31,644 nucleotides of DNA from Clostridiaceae bacterium (GCA_902362365.1 CABIVQ010000040.1:1-31644); one strand, 5' to 3'. Shown: positions 1 through 8,316, counted from the first letter of the stretch. Made by a program: numbers and translations. Notes: generated from the sequence alone by a model not told the origin.

Positions 1-75
1 CTGCATTTGTTCTCACATCATTATTATACATCAAAACTTATCCACAAGACCATTTTTTATAATACCTTAGTATAT

Positions 76-126
76 AAAAAAGAAGATGCTCATCTCAACA
101 ATAAAAATTATTTTGAGGCATCTTCC
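76..126 (-). terminator. Terminator of the glycoside hydrolase gene
   Basis: An 8-bp outer stem (82-89 with 118-125) and a 5-bp inner stem (94-98 with 113-117) are separated by a 4-base bulge. On the minus strand the hairpin is followed by a run of six T (76-81), as expected for an intrinsic terminator. It lies about 50 bp beyond the stop codon of the hydrolase. Bases 1-75 show no gene. Confidence 0.8.
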
Positions 127-172
127 TTTAATTCATCCTTAATACTCTTTTATTTAATTTTCTATATTATAA

Positions 173-1954
173 TTAACGTCTAGTATCAGCTAATCCACAG
201 AATGCATCTACTGGATCTATACCTTTAAATTCTGATTTTCCTATCATTTTATCAACTAAAGCTTTCATAGTAAACTCTTTATCATCATAAGCATTTATAT
301 AAGTCTTTACTTGAGGTACATCAGCTAAATGGAACGGACATTCTACTGATACAAATATAGTTGGTACTTCATGTACATAGAATGGTATATCTGGAGTACC
401 TTTGCTTAATGGCCATTGTACACGTTGATCAGTTCCAGGTCCAACCTTAGCTATATTTATAATTAAGTCATAATTATCAGTTAATGTTGATATAGGACGC
501 TTACCTGCGTATACATTCATCATAGCTTTCATCATCTCTTCTGGTGGCAGCTTCATAGCCTTATCCATAGGAGATTCATATATTTCAACTTCAAATCCTT
601 CAGCTTCTAATAATTCCTTAACTACTTCAAGCATACTCTTTTGGTTACCACCCATTAAAGCCATTAGCTTACCGAATCCACCTTCATGACCTTTAGGTTG
701 TACAAGTAATACTCTCTTATGTTTTTCTACAGTTATAGGGAATATATCTTCTTTATTTTTAACTAAAGTTATACCTTTATCTGCTATTTCTAAAGCTGGA
801 ACTTTATTTTCTTCCATTCCTATTTTAGCCATAGCCTCTTCTTTTGGAGGTAATATTTCAGTTTTAGCTTTTTTATGAAGACCTATTTTAGCTTTTAATC
901 CTAATATTCTAGTTAAAGCTTCTTCTAGTCTTTCATCTGTTATTATTCCATTTTTGTATCCTTCCATCATCCAGTTGAAATCTTCGTCTGGATCGTTAAA
1001 GAATAAGAATAAATCACTACCTGCTGCTATAGCTGTAGGTAACATTTCACTACGTTTCATAGCAGATGTCATAGCTACCATGTGAGAAGCATCAGTTACT
1101 ACTACGCCATTGAAGTTCATTTTATCTCTTAATAAGTCAGTTAATATATATTTACTTAATGTAGCTGGCATAGTTAATTCTTCTAAAGTTGCATCTGGAT
1201 TAAAGTGACGTACGTATTCTGGTAATGCTATATGTCCTGCCATTAATGATGGTAGACCTGCATCTATTAATCCACTGTATACTTTACCAAATGTATTATC
1301 CCACTCTTCTACTGAATACCAGTTAGGAGCATATGATAAATGTTGGTCTCTTTCATCAACACCATCTCCAGGGAAATGTTTAGCAGCTGGCATTATACCA
1401 CTTTCCATTATCCCTCTCATGTATTCTAATGAAAATTCTAATACTTTATCTGGATCTGATGAATAGCAACGAGTTGATATTATTGGATTTCTCCAGTTTC
1501 TGTTTATATCAACAACTGGTGCAAAACTCCAGTTACATCCTATTGCTGCTGCTTCAACTCCTGATACACGACCCATTTCGTAAGCGTACTTAGGATCATT
1601 TGTAGCTCCTATTTTAACTTGTGCTCCTACAAGTGTACCATCTGTACAAGCTCCATTACCTCCTGCTTCTGTATTTGCAGCTATTAATAGAGGTATCTTA
1701 CTATTTTCTTGTAATATTTTATTTTGATCATATACTTCTGAAGCTTTACCTGGATTATAACGAACAGCTCCTATATGATAATTGTCTAATATACTTTTTA
1801 GGTATTCTTCTTCACGGCTTGCTCCCATGTTTACGAATAATTGACCTATTTTTTCTTCTATAGTCATATTTGCTATAGTATCTTTTACCCATTGTACTGA
1901 TTCATCATCAAGATTATATGGCTTTGCTTTTAAATCAACTTTGTATTTAGTCAT
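173..1954 (-). CDS. Glycoside hydrolase family 3 protein (beta-N-acetylhexosaminidase-like)
   Basis: A 593-residue protein with a GH3 TIM-barrel domain over about residues 20-355 and a C-terminal sandwich-like domain. It carries the NagZ-type signature KHFPGDG at 192-198, followed by Asp203-x-His205, the Asp-His pair that acts as general acid/base in NagZ-type enzymes. The nucleophile is probably Asp288 in VVVTDASHM. There is no signal peptide, so it should act in the cytoplasm on imported sugars or recycled cell wall fragments. The family usually has His where this protein has Asp197 (KHFPGHG). The start is supported by GGGAGAG six bases upstream. It is divergent from an AraC regulator that probably controls it. 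The family assignment is firm. The exact substrate (N-acetylglucosaminide or another beta-glycoside) is inferred only. Confidence 0.85.
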   Translation of the reverse strand: MTKYKVDLKAKPYNLDDESVQWVKDTIANMTIEEKIGQLFVNMGASREEEYLKSILDNYHIGAVRYNPGKASEVYDQNKILQENSKIPLLIAANTEAGGNGACTDGTLVGAQVKIGATNDPKYAYEMGRVSGVEAAAIGCNWSFAPVVDINRNWRNPIISTRCYSSDPDKVLEFSLEYMRGIMESGIMPAAKHFPGDGVDERDQHLSYAPNWYSVEEWDNTFGKVYSGLIDAGLPSLMAGHIALPEYVRHFNPDATLEELTMPATLSKYILTDLLRDKMNFNGVVVTDASHMVAMTSAMKRSEMLPTAIAAGSDLFLFFNDPDEDFNWMMEGYKNGIITDERLEEALTRILGLKAKIGLHKKAKTEILPPKEEAMAKIGMEENKVPALEIADKGITLVKNKEDIFPITVEKHKRVLLVQPKGHEGGFGKLMALMGGNQKSMLEVVKELLEAEGFEVEIYESPMDKAMKLPPEEMMKAMMNVYAGKRPISTLTDNYDLIINIAKVGPGTDQRVQWPLSKGTPDIPFYVHEVPTIFVSVECPFHLADVPQVKTYINAYDDKEFTMKALVDKMIGKSEFKGIDPVDAFCGLADTRR

Positions 1955-1982
1955 TTTTACTCTCCCTAAATATTTCTTTTTT

Positions 1983-2006
1983 AGAAAGTTATTTTTTTAA
2001 CTTTCT
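1983..2006 (-). promoter_or_regulatory. Hairpin in the leader of the glycoside hydrolase mRNA
   Basis: Perfect 9-bp arms (1983-1991 and 1998-2006) enclose six T on the plus strand. It lies just downstream of the predicted hydrolase promoter and about 29 bp before the start codon. It could be an attenuator, an mRNA stability element or a protein site. Its role is not known. Confidence 0.45.
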
Positions 2007-2013
2007 TGAACTA

Positions 2014-2022
2014 ATTATAACA
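2014..2022 (-). promoter_or_regulatory. Extended -10 promoter of the glycoside hydrolase gene
   Basis: On the minus strand the sequence reads TGTTATAAT, an extended -10 element. No good -35 hexamer lies 17 bp upstream, which fits an activator-dependent promoter. It overlaps one copy of the direct repeat at 2016-2025. Confidence 0.5.
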
Positions 2023-2051
2023 AATTGAAAACATTTACATGTATAACAAAT
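2016..2051. promoter_or_regulatory. Candidate AraC-type operator: 10-bp direct repeat
   Basis: TATAACAAAT occurs exactly at 2016-2025 and at 2042-2051, 26 bp start to start. AraC-family regulators commonly bind direct repeats. One copy overlaps the hydrolase -10 and the other lies between the -35 and -10 of the regulator gene. Binding by the neighbouring regulator is inferred. Confidence 0.45.
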
Positions 2052-2062
2052 AATGATATAAT
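2034..2062 (+). promoter_or_regulatory. SigA-type promoter of the AraC regulator gene
   Basis: TTTACA at 2034-2039, a 17-bp spacer and a perfect TATAAT at 2057-2062. The predicted transcription start is about 30 bp before the ATG. Confidence 0.65.
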
Positions 2063-2101
2063 CATACAAATAATGAATATTTTTTAAGGATGTGATATTA
2101 T

Positions 2102-3301
2102 ATGACAGATAACGATATAAGTTTTTGGGCGCAAAGTGTATCAATATCTTTAGGTACATCAATATATATAACTTCAAGTGAAGAAGAGATTGTTGAAGTA
2201 CTTAAAAACAATCCTTTCTTTAAATTGATTTCAAAAATTGATTTAGCTGAATTAGCAAATAAATATACAAATGTTTGTGTTAACAAGGTGTCTTATTTTG
2301 TCGAAGGACCTTTTAGTACATATTTTATAATAATTTGTTTAAATGAAAATTTTAATAAGAATCTAGTAATAGGGCCATTTATTAATAAAATTTTATCAAA
2401 AGATGAGATTTTAGAAGTAACATCTTTGTTGGATTTTGATTCATATTTAATAGAAGACATAAATAAGTACTATAATACAATTCCTATTGTTGAAAATCTT
2501 AAGCTAATATCTTTAATTAATTTATTTTTAGAAAAATATTTTAATACTAATGGACCATTTCCATTTATCTTGATACAAAAAAATGACTTATCAGAAAATA
2601 CCTTTGATTTTAATATAAATTTAGATAATGGATCCTTTAATTCTATAGAAAATCAGTATAAAATAGAGAATGAATTTTTAAATTATGTTTCTGAGGGTAA
2701 TTTTTCTAGCGCATGTATCGCCTTTAAAAACTTAATTTTAGATGCAGAAGCTAATTATAAATTAGATAGTTATTTTTATAATAGCAGTGGTTTTTTTATG
2801 CTTAATGCTATGCTAAAAAAATCAGTAGAATCAAGTGGAGTTCATCCCATATATTTAGATTCAGTTTTTAGAAGATATAATTTAATTATATCCTCTAATA
2901 AAAATCTAAATAAAAATATGGCCTTAAAGATGATCAAGGATTATTGTAACCTAGTTACAAAATATAGCTCAAATTATATTAATCCTTTACTAAGAAAAAT
3001 AATTGCTTATATTAATTATAATTACTCTAATGAGTTAACTGTTTCCGGTATATCTGATCATTTCGGTATAACATCAAATTATTTATATTGTCTATTTAAA
3101 AAAGAGATGGGAGTTTCTGCTATTGAATTTATTAATAAAACTAGAATTAATGAAGCTTCTAAGCTAATGAGAGAGACCGACATGCAAATTCAAAGCATTG
3201 CTGAAAATGTTGGCTTAAACGATACTAGCTATTTTGCAAGACTTTTTAAAAGATATATGGGAATAACCCCTTCTAGGTATAAAAAGAATTTTAATATCTA
3301 A
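2102..3301 (+). CDS. AraC-family transcriptional regulator
   Basis: A 399-residue protein. The last 100 residues form a two-helix-turn-helix AraC domain: first HTH at about 313-334 (VSGISDHFGITSNYLYCLFK), second at about 361-384, ending in the family hallmark YFARLFKRYMGITPSRYK. The first 290 residues match no domain I can name. They are probably a ligand-sensing or dimerisation domain like those of YesN-type regulators. The start is supported by AAGGATG upstream and a clear SigA promoter. The gene is divergent from the GH3 hydrolase, and the intergenic direct repeat suggests control of that gene, of itself, or both, in response to a sugar. The DNA-binding class is firm, the effector unknown. 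Confidence 0.9.
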   Translation: MTDNDISFWAQSVSISLGTSIYITSSEEEIVEVLKNNPFFKLISKIDLAELANKYTNVCVNKVSYFVEGPFSTYFIIICLNENFNKNLVIGPFINKILSKDEILEVTSLLDFDSYLIEDINKYYNTIPIVENLKLISLINLFLEKYFNTNGPFPFILIQKNDLSENTFDFNINLDNGSFNSIENQYKIENEFLNYVSEGNFSSACIAFKNLILDAEANYKLDSYFYNSSGFFMLNAMLKKSVESSGVHPIYLDSVFRRYNLIISSNKNLNKNMALKMIKDYCNLVTKYSSNYINPLLRKIIAYINYNYSNELTVSGISDHFGITSNYLYCLFKKEMGVSAIEFINKTRINEASKLMRETDMQIQSIAENVGLNDTSYFARLFKRYMGITPSRYKKNFNI

Positions 3302-3359
3302 ATACTAAGTAAAACTGATAAAGCTATGTTTTATTCTTCACATAGCTTATAATATAAGA

Positions 3360-3387
3360 AAAAGAGAGCTAATATTATCTCTCTTTT
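3360..3387. terminator. Bidirectional terminator between the regulator and coiled-coil genes
   Basis: A 9-bp stem (3360-3368 with 3379-3387) with AT-rich flanks usable on both strands. It separates two convergent genes. A second hairpin with 8-bp arms (3321-3328 and 3341-3348) precedes it but lacks a T run. Confidence 0.75.
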
Positions 3388-3399
3388 TCTTTATATATT

Positions 3400-4332
3400 T
3401 TATAAATTATTTATAAATTCTTCATATTCTTTTCTTTTTATATTGACTATATTTAATAATTGCCTTTTATTTTCTTTTATATTTTTTAATACAGTCTCTA
3501 CATTTCTTTGTAAACTACATATATCATTATATGACTTATTTATTTGATTATTCACTGCAATATCAGTAAATATATTATCAAAAAATATGTCAAAAGTTTT
3601 ACTTGTAGTAGAAAAACGTAAGCCATTAATATTTATATCCCTTAATTCTTTATTAAATCTATCTAATAAATTAGATGTTCTACTAAAATGTCTTTGTGCT
3701 TCATCAACTTTTTGATGTTTAGCAAGTGATGAAATAAAATCTCCACCAAATAAATCAAGGGTTCCCCAGGCTTTTGCAGATTCTAGTAATTTTTTTGTAT
3801 TTTCTATTTCACTAACTAAACTGTTTCCAACTGAAATTGACTCATCTAATTCTTTAATTTCTTTTAAGTAGCTGTCTATTTCTGCTTCCATATTTATAAG
3901 CTCATTTTTATTATATTCATCTCCATATATATTAAATAATGCAATCTTTCTATTCAATAGATTAGAATATTCATTTTCACATTCTGATAAATCTTCTAAT
4001 CTAGATGTTGTAGTATTTATATTTACTTTTAATGATTTAATTTTTGACTCACATTGATCGTATTCAAGCTTTGCCATTAAATATTCCTTTTCTTCTTTTT
4101 CCATTTTTTCATCTTTATTTTTCATTATTGTAGATATGATATTTGATAAGGATAGTTTTTTTAATTTTTCTACATCATCAAATTCTTTATTAAGTTTATA
4201 TTCTAACTCTTTAAGTTCCTCTTTCCCTTTACAAAGCTCTTTATTTAAATCCTTAAGCTTATTTTCTAATACTTGTTTTTGAGCTATCTCCTCTTTTATA
4301 TCATTTATGTGTTTATTGATATCCTCTAGCAT
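3400..4332 (-). CDS. Coiled-coil protein of unknown function
   Basis: A 310-residue, highly charged, Glu/Lys-rich protein. Long heptad-like stretches cover about residues 1-110 and 140-185 and indicate extended coiled coils. The C-terminal 120 residues are more globular and contain WGTLDLFGGDFISSLAKHQK, a conserved-looking block whose family I cannot name. There is no signal peptide and no transmembrane segment, so it is probably cytoplasmic. The start is supported by AAGGGGGAA seven bases upstream of the ATG. It is a single-gene unit with a shared terminator at its 3' end and a gene-poor gap upstream. I do not assign a function. Confidence 0.75.
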   Translation of the reverse strand: MLEDINKHINDIKEEIAQKQVLENKLKDLNKELCKGKEELKELEYKLNKEFDDVEKLKKLSLSNIISTIMKNKDEKMEKEEKEYLMAKLEYDQCESKIKSLKVNINTTTSRLEDLSECENEYSNLLNRKIALFNIYGDEYNKNELINMEAEIDSYLKEIKELDESISVGNSLVSEIENTKKLLESAKAWGTLDLFGGDFISSLAKHQKVDEAQRHFSRTSNLLDRFNKELRDININGLRFSTTSKTFDIFFDNIFTDIAVNNQINKSYNDICSLQRNVETVLKNIKENKRQLLNIVNIKRKEYEEFINNL

Positions 4333-4515
4333 AAAATTCCCCCTTGATTATAATTAAGTATATTATATACTATTATCTATTATAATTGATACGATTTTTG
4401 CAATCATCAATGCATTATCAGGTATTATATATAAAGTGTTCACTATTAAAACTGTACCATTAACTATATTTATACTTTAGGTCATTTGTCCTTAACTTTA
4501 ATTCGAAAGCTTACC

Positions 4516-4534
4516 TATCACAATTAATGTGATA
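4516..4534. promoter_or_regulatory. Palindrome TATCACA-N5-TGTGATA
   Basis: Perfect 7-bp arms around a 5-base centre. It could be a protein-binding site or a remnant inside decaying DNA. It is about 185 bp upstream of the coiled-coil gene and has no clear partner. Confidence 0.3.
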
Positions 4535-4567
4535 TGATCATTTTACTTTATGTAAATTGCTTAATAA

Positions 4568-4729
4568 GTAGATTGCTGTGCACCTTGTTCCGTATATAGA
4601 CAAGTTATGGCTGAGTTCTGGAACTTAGAAACTTTCAAAGTAATTATAGCAAAAAGTACTGGAGAATATTTAAAATATACATTAGATTAACTTTTACCAC
4701 TAGCATTTACTGGTAAATATTTAGATTAA
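4568..4729 (+). pseudogene. cdd: Decayed 3' end of a cytidine deaminase gene
   Basis: Reading the plus strand from 4568 gives CAPCSVYRQVMAEF, then FKVIIAKSTGEYLKYTLD, a stop (4688-4690), and in the same frame LLPLAFTGKYLD and a final stop. This matches the C-terminal part of cytidine deaminases, which typically read PCGxCRQVxxEF and later YTLxELLPxAF. The second zinc cysteine of PCGxC is now Tyr (TAT, one step from TGT) and the Glu before LLP has become TAA (one step from GAA). The N-terminal half with the catalytic CAE motif is missing and no ribosome binding site is present. The product would be inactive. It may be a relic of a nucleoside salvage gene that once adjoined the purine cluster. 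Confidence 0.75.
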
Positions 4730-4735
4730 TAATAT

Positions 4736-4770
4736 AAAAAGGTATTTAGATTTAAGCTAAATACCTTTTT
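4736..4770. terminator. Terminator of the molybdenum hydroxylase operon
   Basis: A perfect 14-bp stem (4736-4749 with 4757-4770) with A runs on one side and T runs on the other, functional on both strands. It lies 43 bp past the stop codon of the large subunit gene. Confidence 0.85.
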
Positions 4771-4812
4771 AAGTTGCTAAATATAATTTGTAAAAATCAC
4801 TATTAAAGATAT

Positions 4813-7077
4813 CTATTTATTCATCTCCATAAATATTTTCTCAGGATTCATAGGTAAACTATTCACTCTTACACCTACACCATTATATATAGCATCTTGT
4901 ATTGCAGGAGCAGGGGTATTAATAACAACCTCACCTATACTCTTTGCACCAAATGGGCCAGTTGGTTCGTAAGTCTCAACAAAATCAACTCTTACAGTAC
5001 CAACGTCACTCCTAGCAGGTATCTTATACTGCATAAATGAATTACTATCCATTTGACCATTTTCTAGATACCTAACTTCCTCAAATAAAGCAAGTCCTAT
5101 ACCTTGAACTATACCACCTTCGGTTTGTATAGTAGCAAGACCTCTATTTATTACAGTCCCGCAGTCAACTACTGCAACATAATCTATAATTTCAACTTTA
5201 CCAGTTTCCTTATCTATTTCAGTTTCAACAAAACCAGCTATATAAGGAGGTGGAGAAACTGGACTACCATGAGATGCAAATCCATTTAATTGAACTTTAT
5301 CTATTCCAACAGTAAAATCTACTACCAAATCAAATATAGTAATAGATTTATCATCACAGAACACTTTCTCACCATCAAACTCAGCAAGCTCTTTAGCTAC
5401 GTGAAGTCTATTTGCCCCAACTTCTATAATTTTTTCTCTTAATTGTTGACAAGCCTTAACTACAGCCATTCCAGTTACATAAGTTGTACTTGAAGCATAA
5501 GATCCTGGATCATAAGGCACTATATCAGTATCTGCAGACACTACAGTTATCTTATCCATAGTAGTTTCAAGTATATCGCATGCCATTTGAGCAAGTATTG
5601 TATCACTACCAGTTCCCATATCTGTAGATCCAACGAATAATGTATAGTTTCCATCATCATTTAATCTTACTTCAACTGAAGATGTATCTATATTAGCAAT
5701 TCCAGATCCTTGCATAGTAAGAGCCATACCAACACTTCTTACTTTTCCATTTCCAAGGTCTTTTGATGGATATTTTTCATCCCATTTTATCATTTCTTTA
5801 CCTTTTCTTATACATTCTTCTAAGTTAGCACTATTTATTGATTTATCATATGCAAAAGTAGTTTCTCCTTCTTTTACAATATTTTTAAGTCTTAATTCTA
5901 CAGGGTCTATGTTTAACTTAGCTGCCAACTTATTTATAGTAGATTCAACAGCAAAACACCCTTGAGTAGCTCCATAACCTCTAAATGCACCTGCTGGCAT
6001 TTTATTAGTATAAACTACATTACCTGTAAATCTTACCGCTTCTAATTTATTGTATATTGGCATACTCTTTTCTCCAACTAATCCAAATGTAGTTGATGCA
6101 TGTTCCCCGTATGCTCCTGTATCAGATAGTGCATTTATATCTATAACTTTTATTACCCCATCCTTAGTAGCACCCATTTTAACTTTCATCTTCATAGCAT
6201 GTCTACTATTAGAACAATTAAATGTTTCTTTTCTACTGTATATTAATTTTGCTGGCTTTCCAGTTTTTAATGTTACAAGAGCTGAGAATATTTCAACGCA
6301 AGCAGTTTGCTTACCACCAAAACCTCCACCTATTCTAGGCTTTATAACTCTTATTTTGCTTGATGGTATATTTAACGCTCTACTTAAATGTCTTCTTACA
6401 TGGAAAGGTATTTGTGTAGAAGATATTACTACTAATCTTCCCATATGATCTAAATAGTTATAAGCTCTATATGTTTCCATCATAGCTTGTGCTTGTGCCT
6501 GAGTATAGTAAGTTTCTTCAATAATAACATCACATTCACTTAATGTCTTTTCTATATCTCCCTTTGTATAGTTATGAGCAGAAACTATATTTCTTTCTCT
6601 TTGCATACCTATATCAAAGTTAGTATGTACCTCTTCTTCATGAACTATTACTTTATTATCTATTGCAGATTCAAAATCTATAACTGCATCTAATACTTCA
6701 TATTCAACCTTTATCATTTTTATTGCTTTAATTGCTGTTTTTTCATCGACTGCTGCAACTATAGCAACTTCATCTCCTACGTATCTTACTCTATCTTCTA
6801 ATATTAATCTGTCATAAGGAGATGGTTCTGGATAAGATTGTCCAGCTAGTGTAAATCTTTTATTAGGAACATCTTTATATGTAAGTACACACTCTACTCC
6901 AGGTACTAACATAGCTTTCGAAGTATCTATATTTTTTATTATTGCATTTGCATGTGGACTTCTTAATATTTTAACTATTAATGCATCCTTTGAAGATAAG
7001 TCATCAGTATATACAGGCTTACCTGTTGCTATTGCCATACCGTCAGTTTTCGGTATACTTCTTCCTACGAAACTCAT
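4813..7077 (-). CDS. xdhA: Xanthine dehydrogenase-type molybdenum hydroxylase, molybdopterin subunit
   Basis: The 754-residue catalytic subunit of a xanthine oxidase family enzyme. These enzymes hydroxylate a purine or other N-heterocycle with water as oxygen source and pass electrons through 2Fe-2S clusters to FAD. Residues 15-125 form the a/b hammerhead domain. Molybdopterin-binding motifs are GGGFGGKQ (250-257), AFRGYG (364-369) and QGIGLALFEE. The catalytic Glu lies in GPFGAKSIGE near residue 716. As I recall the family, the position of the purine-orienting Glu of mammalian enzymes (GGFGGKE) is Gln257 here, as in some bacterial homologues, so the substrate is not proven. It is the last gene of a three-gene operon and starts 1 bp after the stop of the iron-sulfur subunit. 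The nearby xanthine-type permease supports a purine substrate. Confidence 0.87.
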   Translation of the reverse strand: MSFVGRSIPKTDGMAIATGKPVYTDDLSSKDALIVKILRSPHANAIIKNIDTSKAMLVPGVECVLTYKDVPNKRFTLAGQSYPEPSPYDRLILEDRVRYVGDEVAIVAAVDEKTAIKAIKMIKVEYEVLDAVIDFESAIDNKVIVHEEEVHTNFDIGMQRERNIVSAHNYTKGDIEKTLSECDVIIEETYYTQAQAQAMMETYRAYNYLDHMGRLVVISSTQIPFHVRRHLSRALNIPSSKIRVIKPRIGGGFGGKQTACVEIFSALVTLKTGKPAKLIYSRKETFNCSNSRHAMKMKVKMGATKDGVIKVIDINALSDTGAYGEHASTTFGLVGEKSMPIYNKLEAVRFTGNVVYTNKMPAGAFRGYGATQGCFAVESTINKLAAKLNIDPVELRLKNIVKEGETTFAYDKSINSANLEECIRKGKEMIKWDEKYPSKDLGNGKVRSVGMALTMQGSGIANIDTSSVEVRLNDDGNYTLFVGSTDMGTGSDTILAQMACDILETTMDKITVVSADTDIVPYDPGSYASSTTYVTGMAVVKACQQLREKIIEVGANRLHVAKELAEFDGEKVFCDDKSITIFDLVVDFTVGIDKVQLNGFASHGSPVSPPPYIAGFVETEIDKETGKVEIIDYVAVVDCGTVINRGLATIQTEGGIVQGIGLALFEEVRYLENGQMDSNSFMQYKIPARSDVGTVRVDFVETYEPTGPFGAKSIGEVVINTPAPAIQDAIYNGVGVRVNSLPMNPEKIFMEMNK

Positions 7078-7078
7078 A

Positions 7079-7528
7079 TTATTTTACCCCCATATAAGTC
7101 TTTATTGCTCTTAATTGCCCCATATATCCTGTACATCTACATAGGTTACCTGTTAAGTAATGTTTTATTTCTTCTTCGCTCGGGTTTTCCAGCTCATTTT
7201 TCATAGCAAGTACAGTCATTATAAATCCTGGTGAACAGAATCCACACTGCTCAGCTCCTTCTGCTATTAATATTCTAGCAAATTCATCAGCTTCTTTTTC
7301 TAATCCTTCTATTGTAGTTATTTCTTTATTTAAAGCTCTAACTGTCAATGTAGCACATGATAAAGTTGGCTTTTTATCTATCCATATTGAACAAAGTCCA
7401 CAACAACCTGTATCACAGCCTCTTTTTACACTTAAGTTTCCAACTTTTCTAAGTGTATCTACTAAAAATTCATCTGGCTCTATGTCAATTTTATGTTTTC
7501 TCCCATTAACCTTTAATTCTACTAACAT
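7079..7528 (-). CDS. xdhC: Xanthine dehydrogenase-type 2Fe-2S subunit
   Basis: A 149-residue iron-sulfur subunit linking the molybdenum site to the FAD subunit. The plant-ferredoxin-type N-terminal domain binds one cluster through Cys38, Cys43, Cys46 and Cys58 (C-x4-C-x2-C-x11-C). An extra Cys42 sits beside Cys43. The alpha-helical C-terminal domain binds the second cluster through Cys95, Cys98, Cys130 and Cys132 (CGFC and CRC). All eight ligands are present, so the protein should be functional. The start codon overlaps the stop of the FAD subunit gene by one base (TAATG), which indicates translational coupling. Symbol follows E. coli usage (xdhC for the FeS subunit). In other species xdhC names a maturation factor. 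Confidence 0.92.
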   Translation of the reverse strand: MLVELKVNGRKHKIDIEPDEFLVDTLRKVGNLSVKRGCDTGCCGLCSIWIDKKPTLSCATLTVRALNKEITTIEGLEKEADEFARILIAEGAEQCGFCSPGFIMTVLAMKNELENPSEEEIKHYLTGNLCRCTGYMGQLRAIKTYMGVK

Positions 7529-8316
7529 TACTTAACCTCCATTAATGCTCTCTTAACAAGTACCTTACTCATTAAGGTTCTATATTCCTTAGATGCTCTC
7601 ATATTAGTTCCAAATGCTAATTCTTCACTAACTATTTGAGATGCTTTTTCTATGTTTTCATCACTTAGTTCATTATTTGATAAAAATTCACTAGCTTTTA
7701 CTGCAAGAGTAGCTATTTGTGGTCTTGCTCCCACGTAAATTTTTACTTTATTATCATTTTTTGATACAGATACATTAAGTAATGCATAATCACTTTGAGC
7801 ATTTCTTAAGCTTTTGTATGTAGCTTTTACATCATTTTTCTTTATATAAATTTTAGTTAGTAAATCTTTTTCATATTCTTTATTTAGGAAATCATAAAGT
7901 TTTATTCTTCCTGAATTTACTAGCTCTACTTCTGTATCTAATGCAAGCAAAGCTACTATTAAATCAGAAAAACCAAATTTAGAATAGATAGTTCCTCCAA
8001 CAGTTACTACATTTCTAAATTGAACTCCTATTATGTCTTTCACAGAATCTTTTATTATTCTACCAAAATTATTTTCTATAACTTCACTAGTTTCTAAGCT
8101 TCTGAATGTAGTCATAGCACCTATTTCTATATATTCTTCCTCTTCTTTTATATAGTCTAAGTCTAGCTGCGATAATTCAACAGCTGTACCTATTCTTTTA
8201 CTTCCCATTCTTAACCAAGCACTTCCACCTATAACTTGATTATTTTTTCTTTTTGTTAATATCGAGTATGCTTCTTCAACTGTCGCTGGTTGAACTATAT
8301 CCATAACTGTAAACAT
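7528..8316 (-). CDS. xdhB: Xanthine dehydrogenase-type FAD-binding subunit
   Basis: A 262-residue subunit with the fold of the molybdopterin dehydrogenase FAD domain. FAD-binding features are GGSAWLRMG at about 31-39 and TVGGTIYSKFGFSDLIVALL at about 105-124. The C-terminal CO dehydrogenase flavoprotein-like domain follows from about residue 160. It receives electrons from the 2Fe-2S subunit and passes them to NAD(+) or another acceptor. It is the first gene of the operon, with a strong AGGGAGG upstream of the ATG. At 262 residues it is slightly shorter than typical (about 280-300). The operon has no visible cofactor maturation gene (XdhC/YqeB type) in this window, so maturation factors must lie elsewhere. 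Confidence 0.88.
   Translation of the reverse strand: MFTVMDIVQPATVEEAYSILTKRKNNQVIGGSAWLRMGSKRIGTAVELSQLDLDYIKEEEEYIEIGAMTTFRSLETSEVIENNFGRIIKDSVKDIIGVQFRNVVTVGGTIYSKFGFSDLIVALLALDTEVELVNSGRIKLYDFLNKEYEKDLLTKIYIKKNDVKATYKSLRNAQSDYALLNVSVSKNDNKVKIYVGARPQIATLAVKASEFLSNNELSDENIEKASQIVSEELAFGTNMRASKEYRTLMSKVLVKRALMEVK

Larger units (their letters stand above)
4333..4812. other. 480 bp gap: cytidine deaminase relic, palindrome and terminator
   Basis: This stretch contains no intact gene. It holds a palindrome at 4516-4534, the decayed 3' end of a cytidine deaminase gene (4568-4729) and the terminator of the molybdenum hydroxylase operon (4736-4770). Between 4381 and 4567 all three plus-strand frames are interrupted and I found no recognisable N-terminal deaminase sequence. 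Confidence 0.6.

Noticed and set aside
38..46. TTATCCACA, a perfect DnaA box
   Set aside because: Only one copy is seen, with no cluster, AT-rich unwinding element or dnaA/dnaN gene nearby. A chance match is likely.
6050..6448. A 132-codon plus-strand frame inside xdhA
   Set aside because: It is antisense to a subunit with all family motifs and has no ribosome site.
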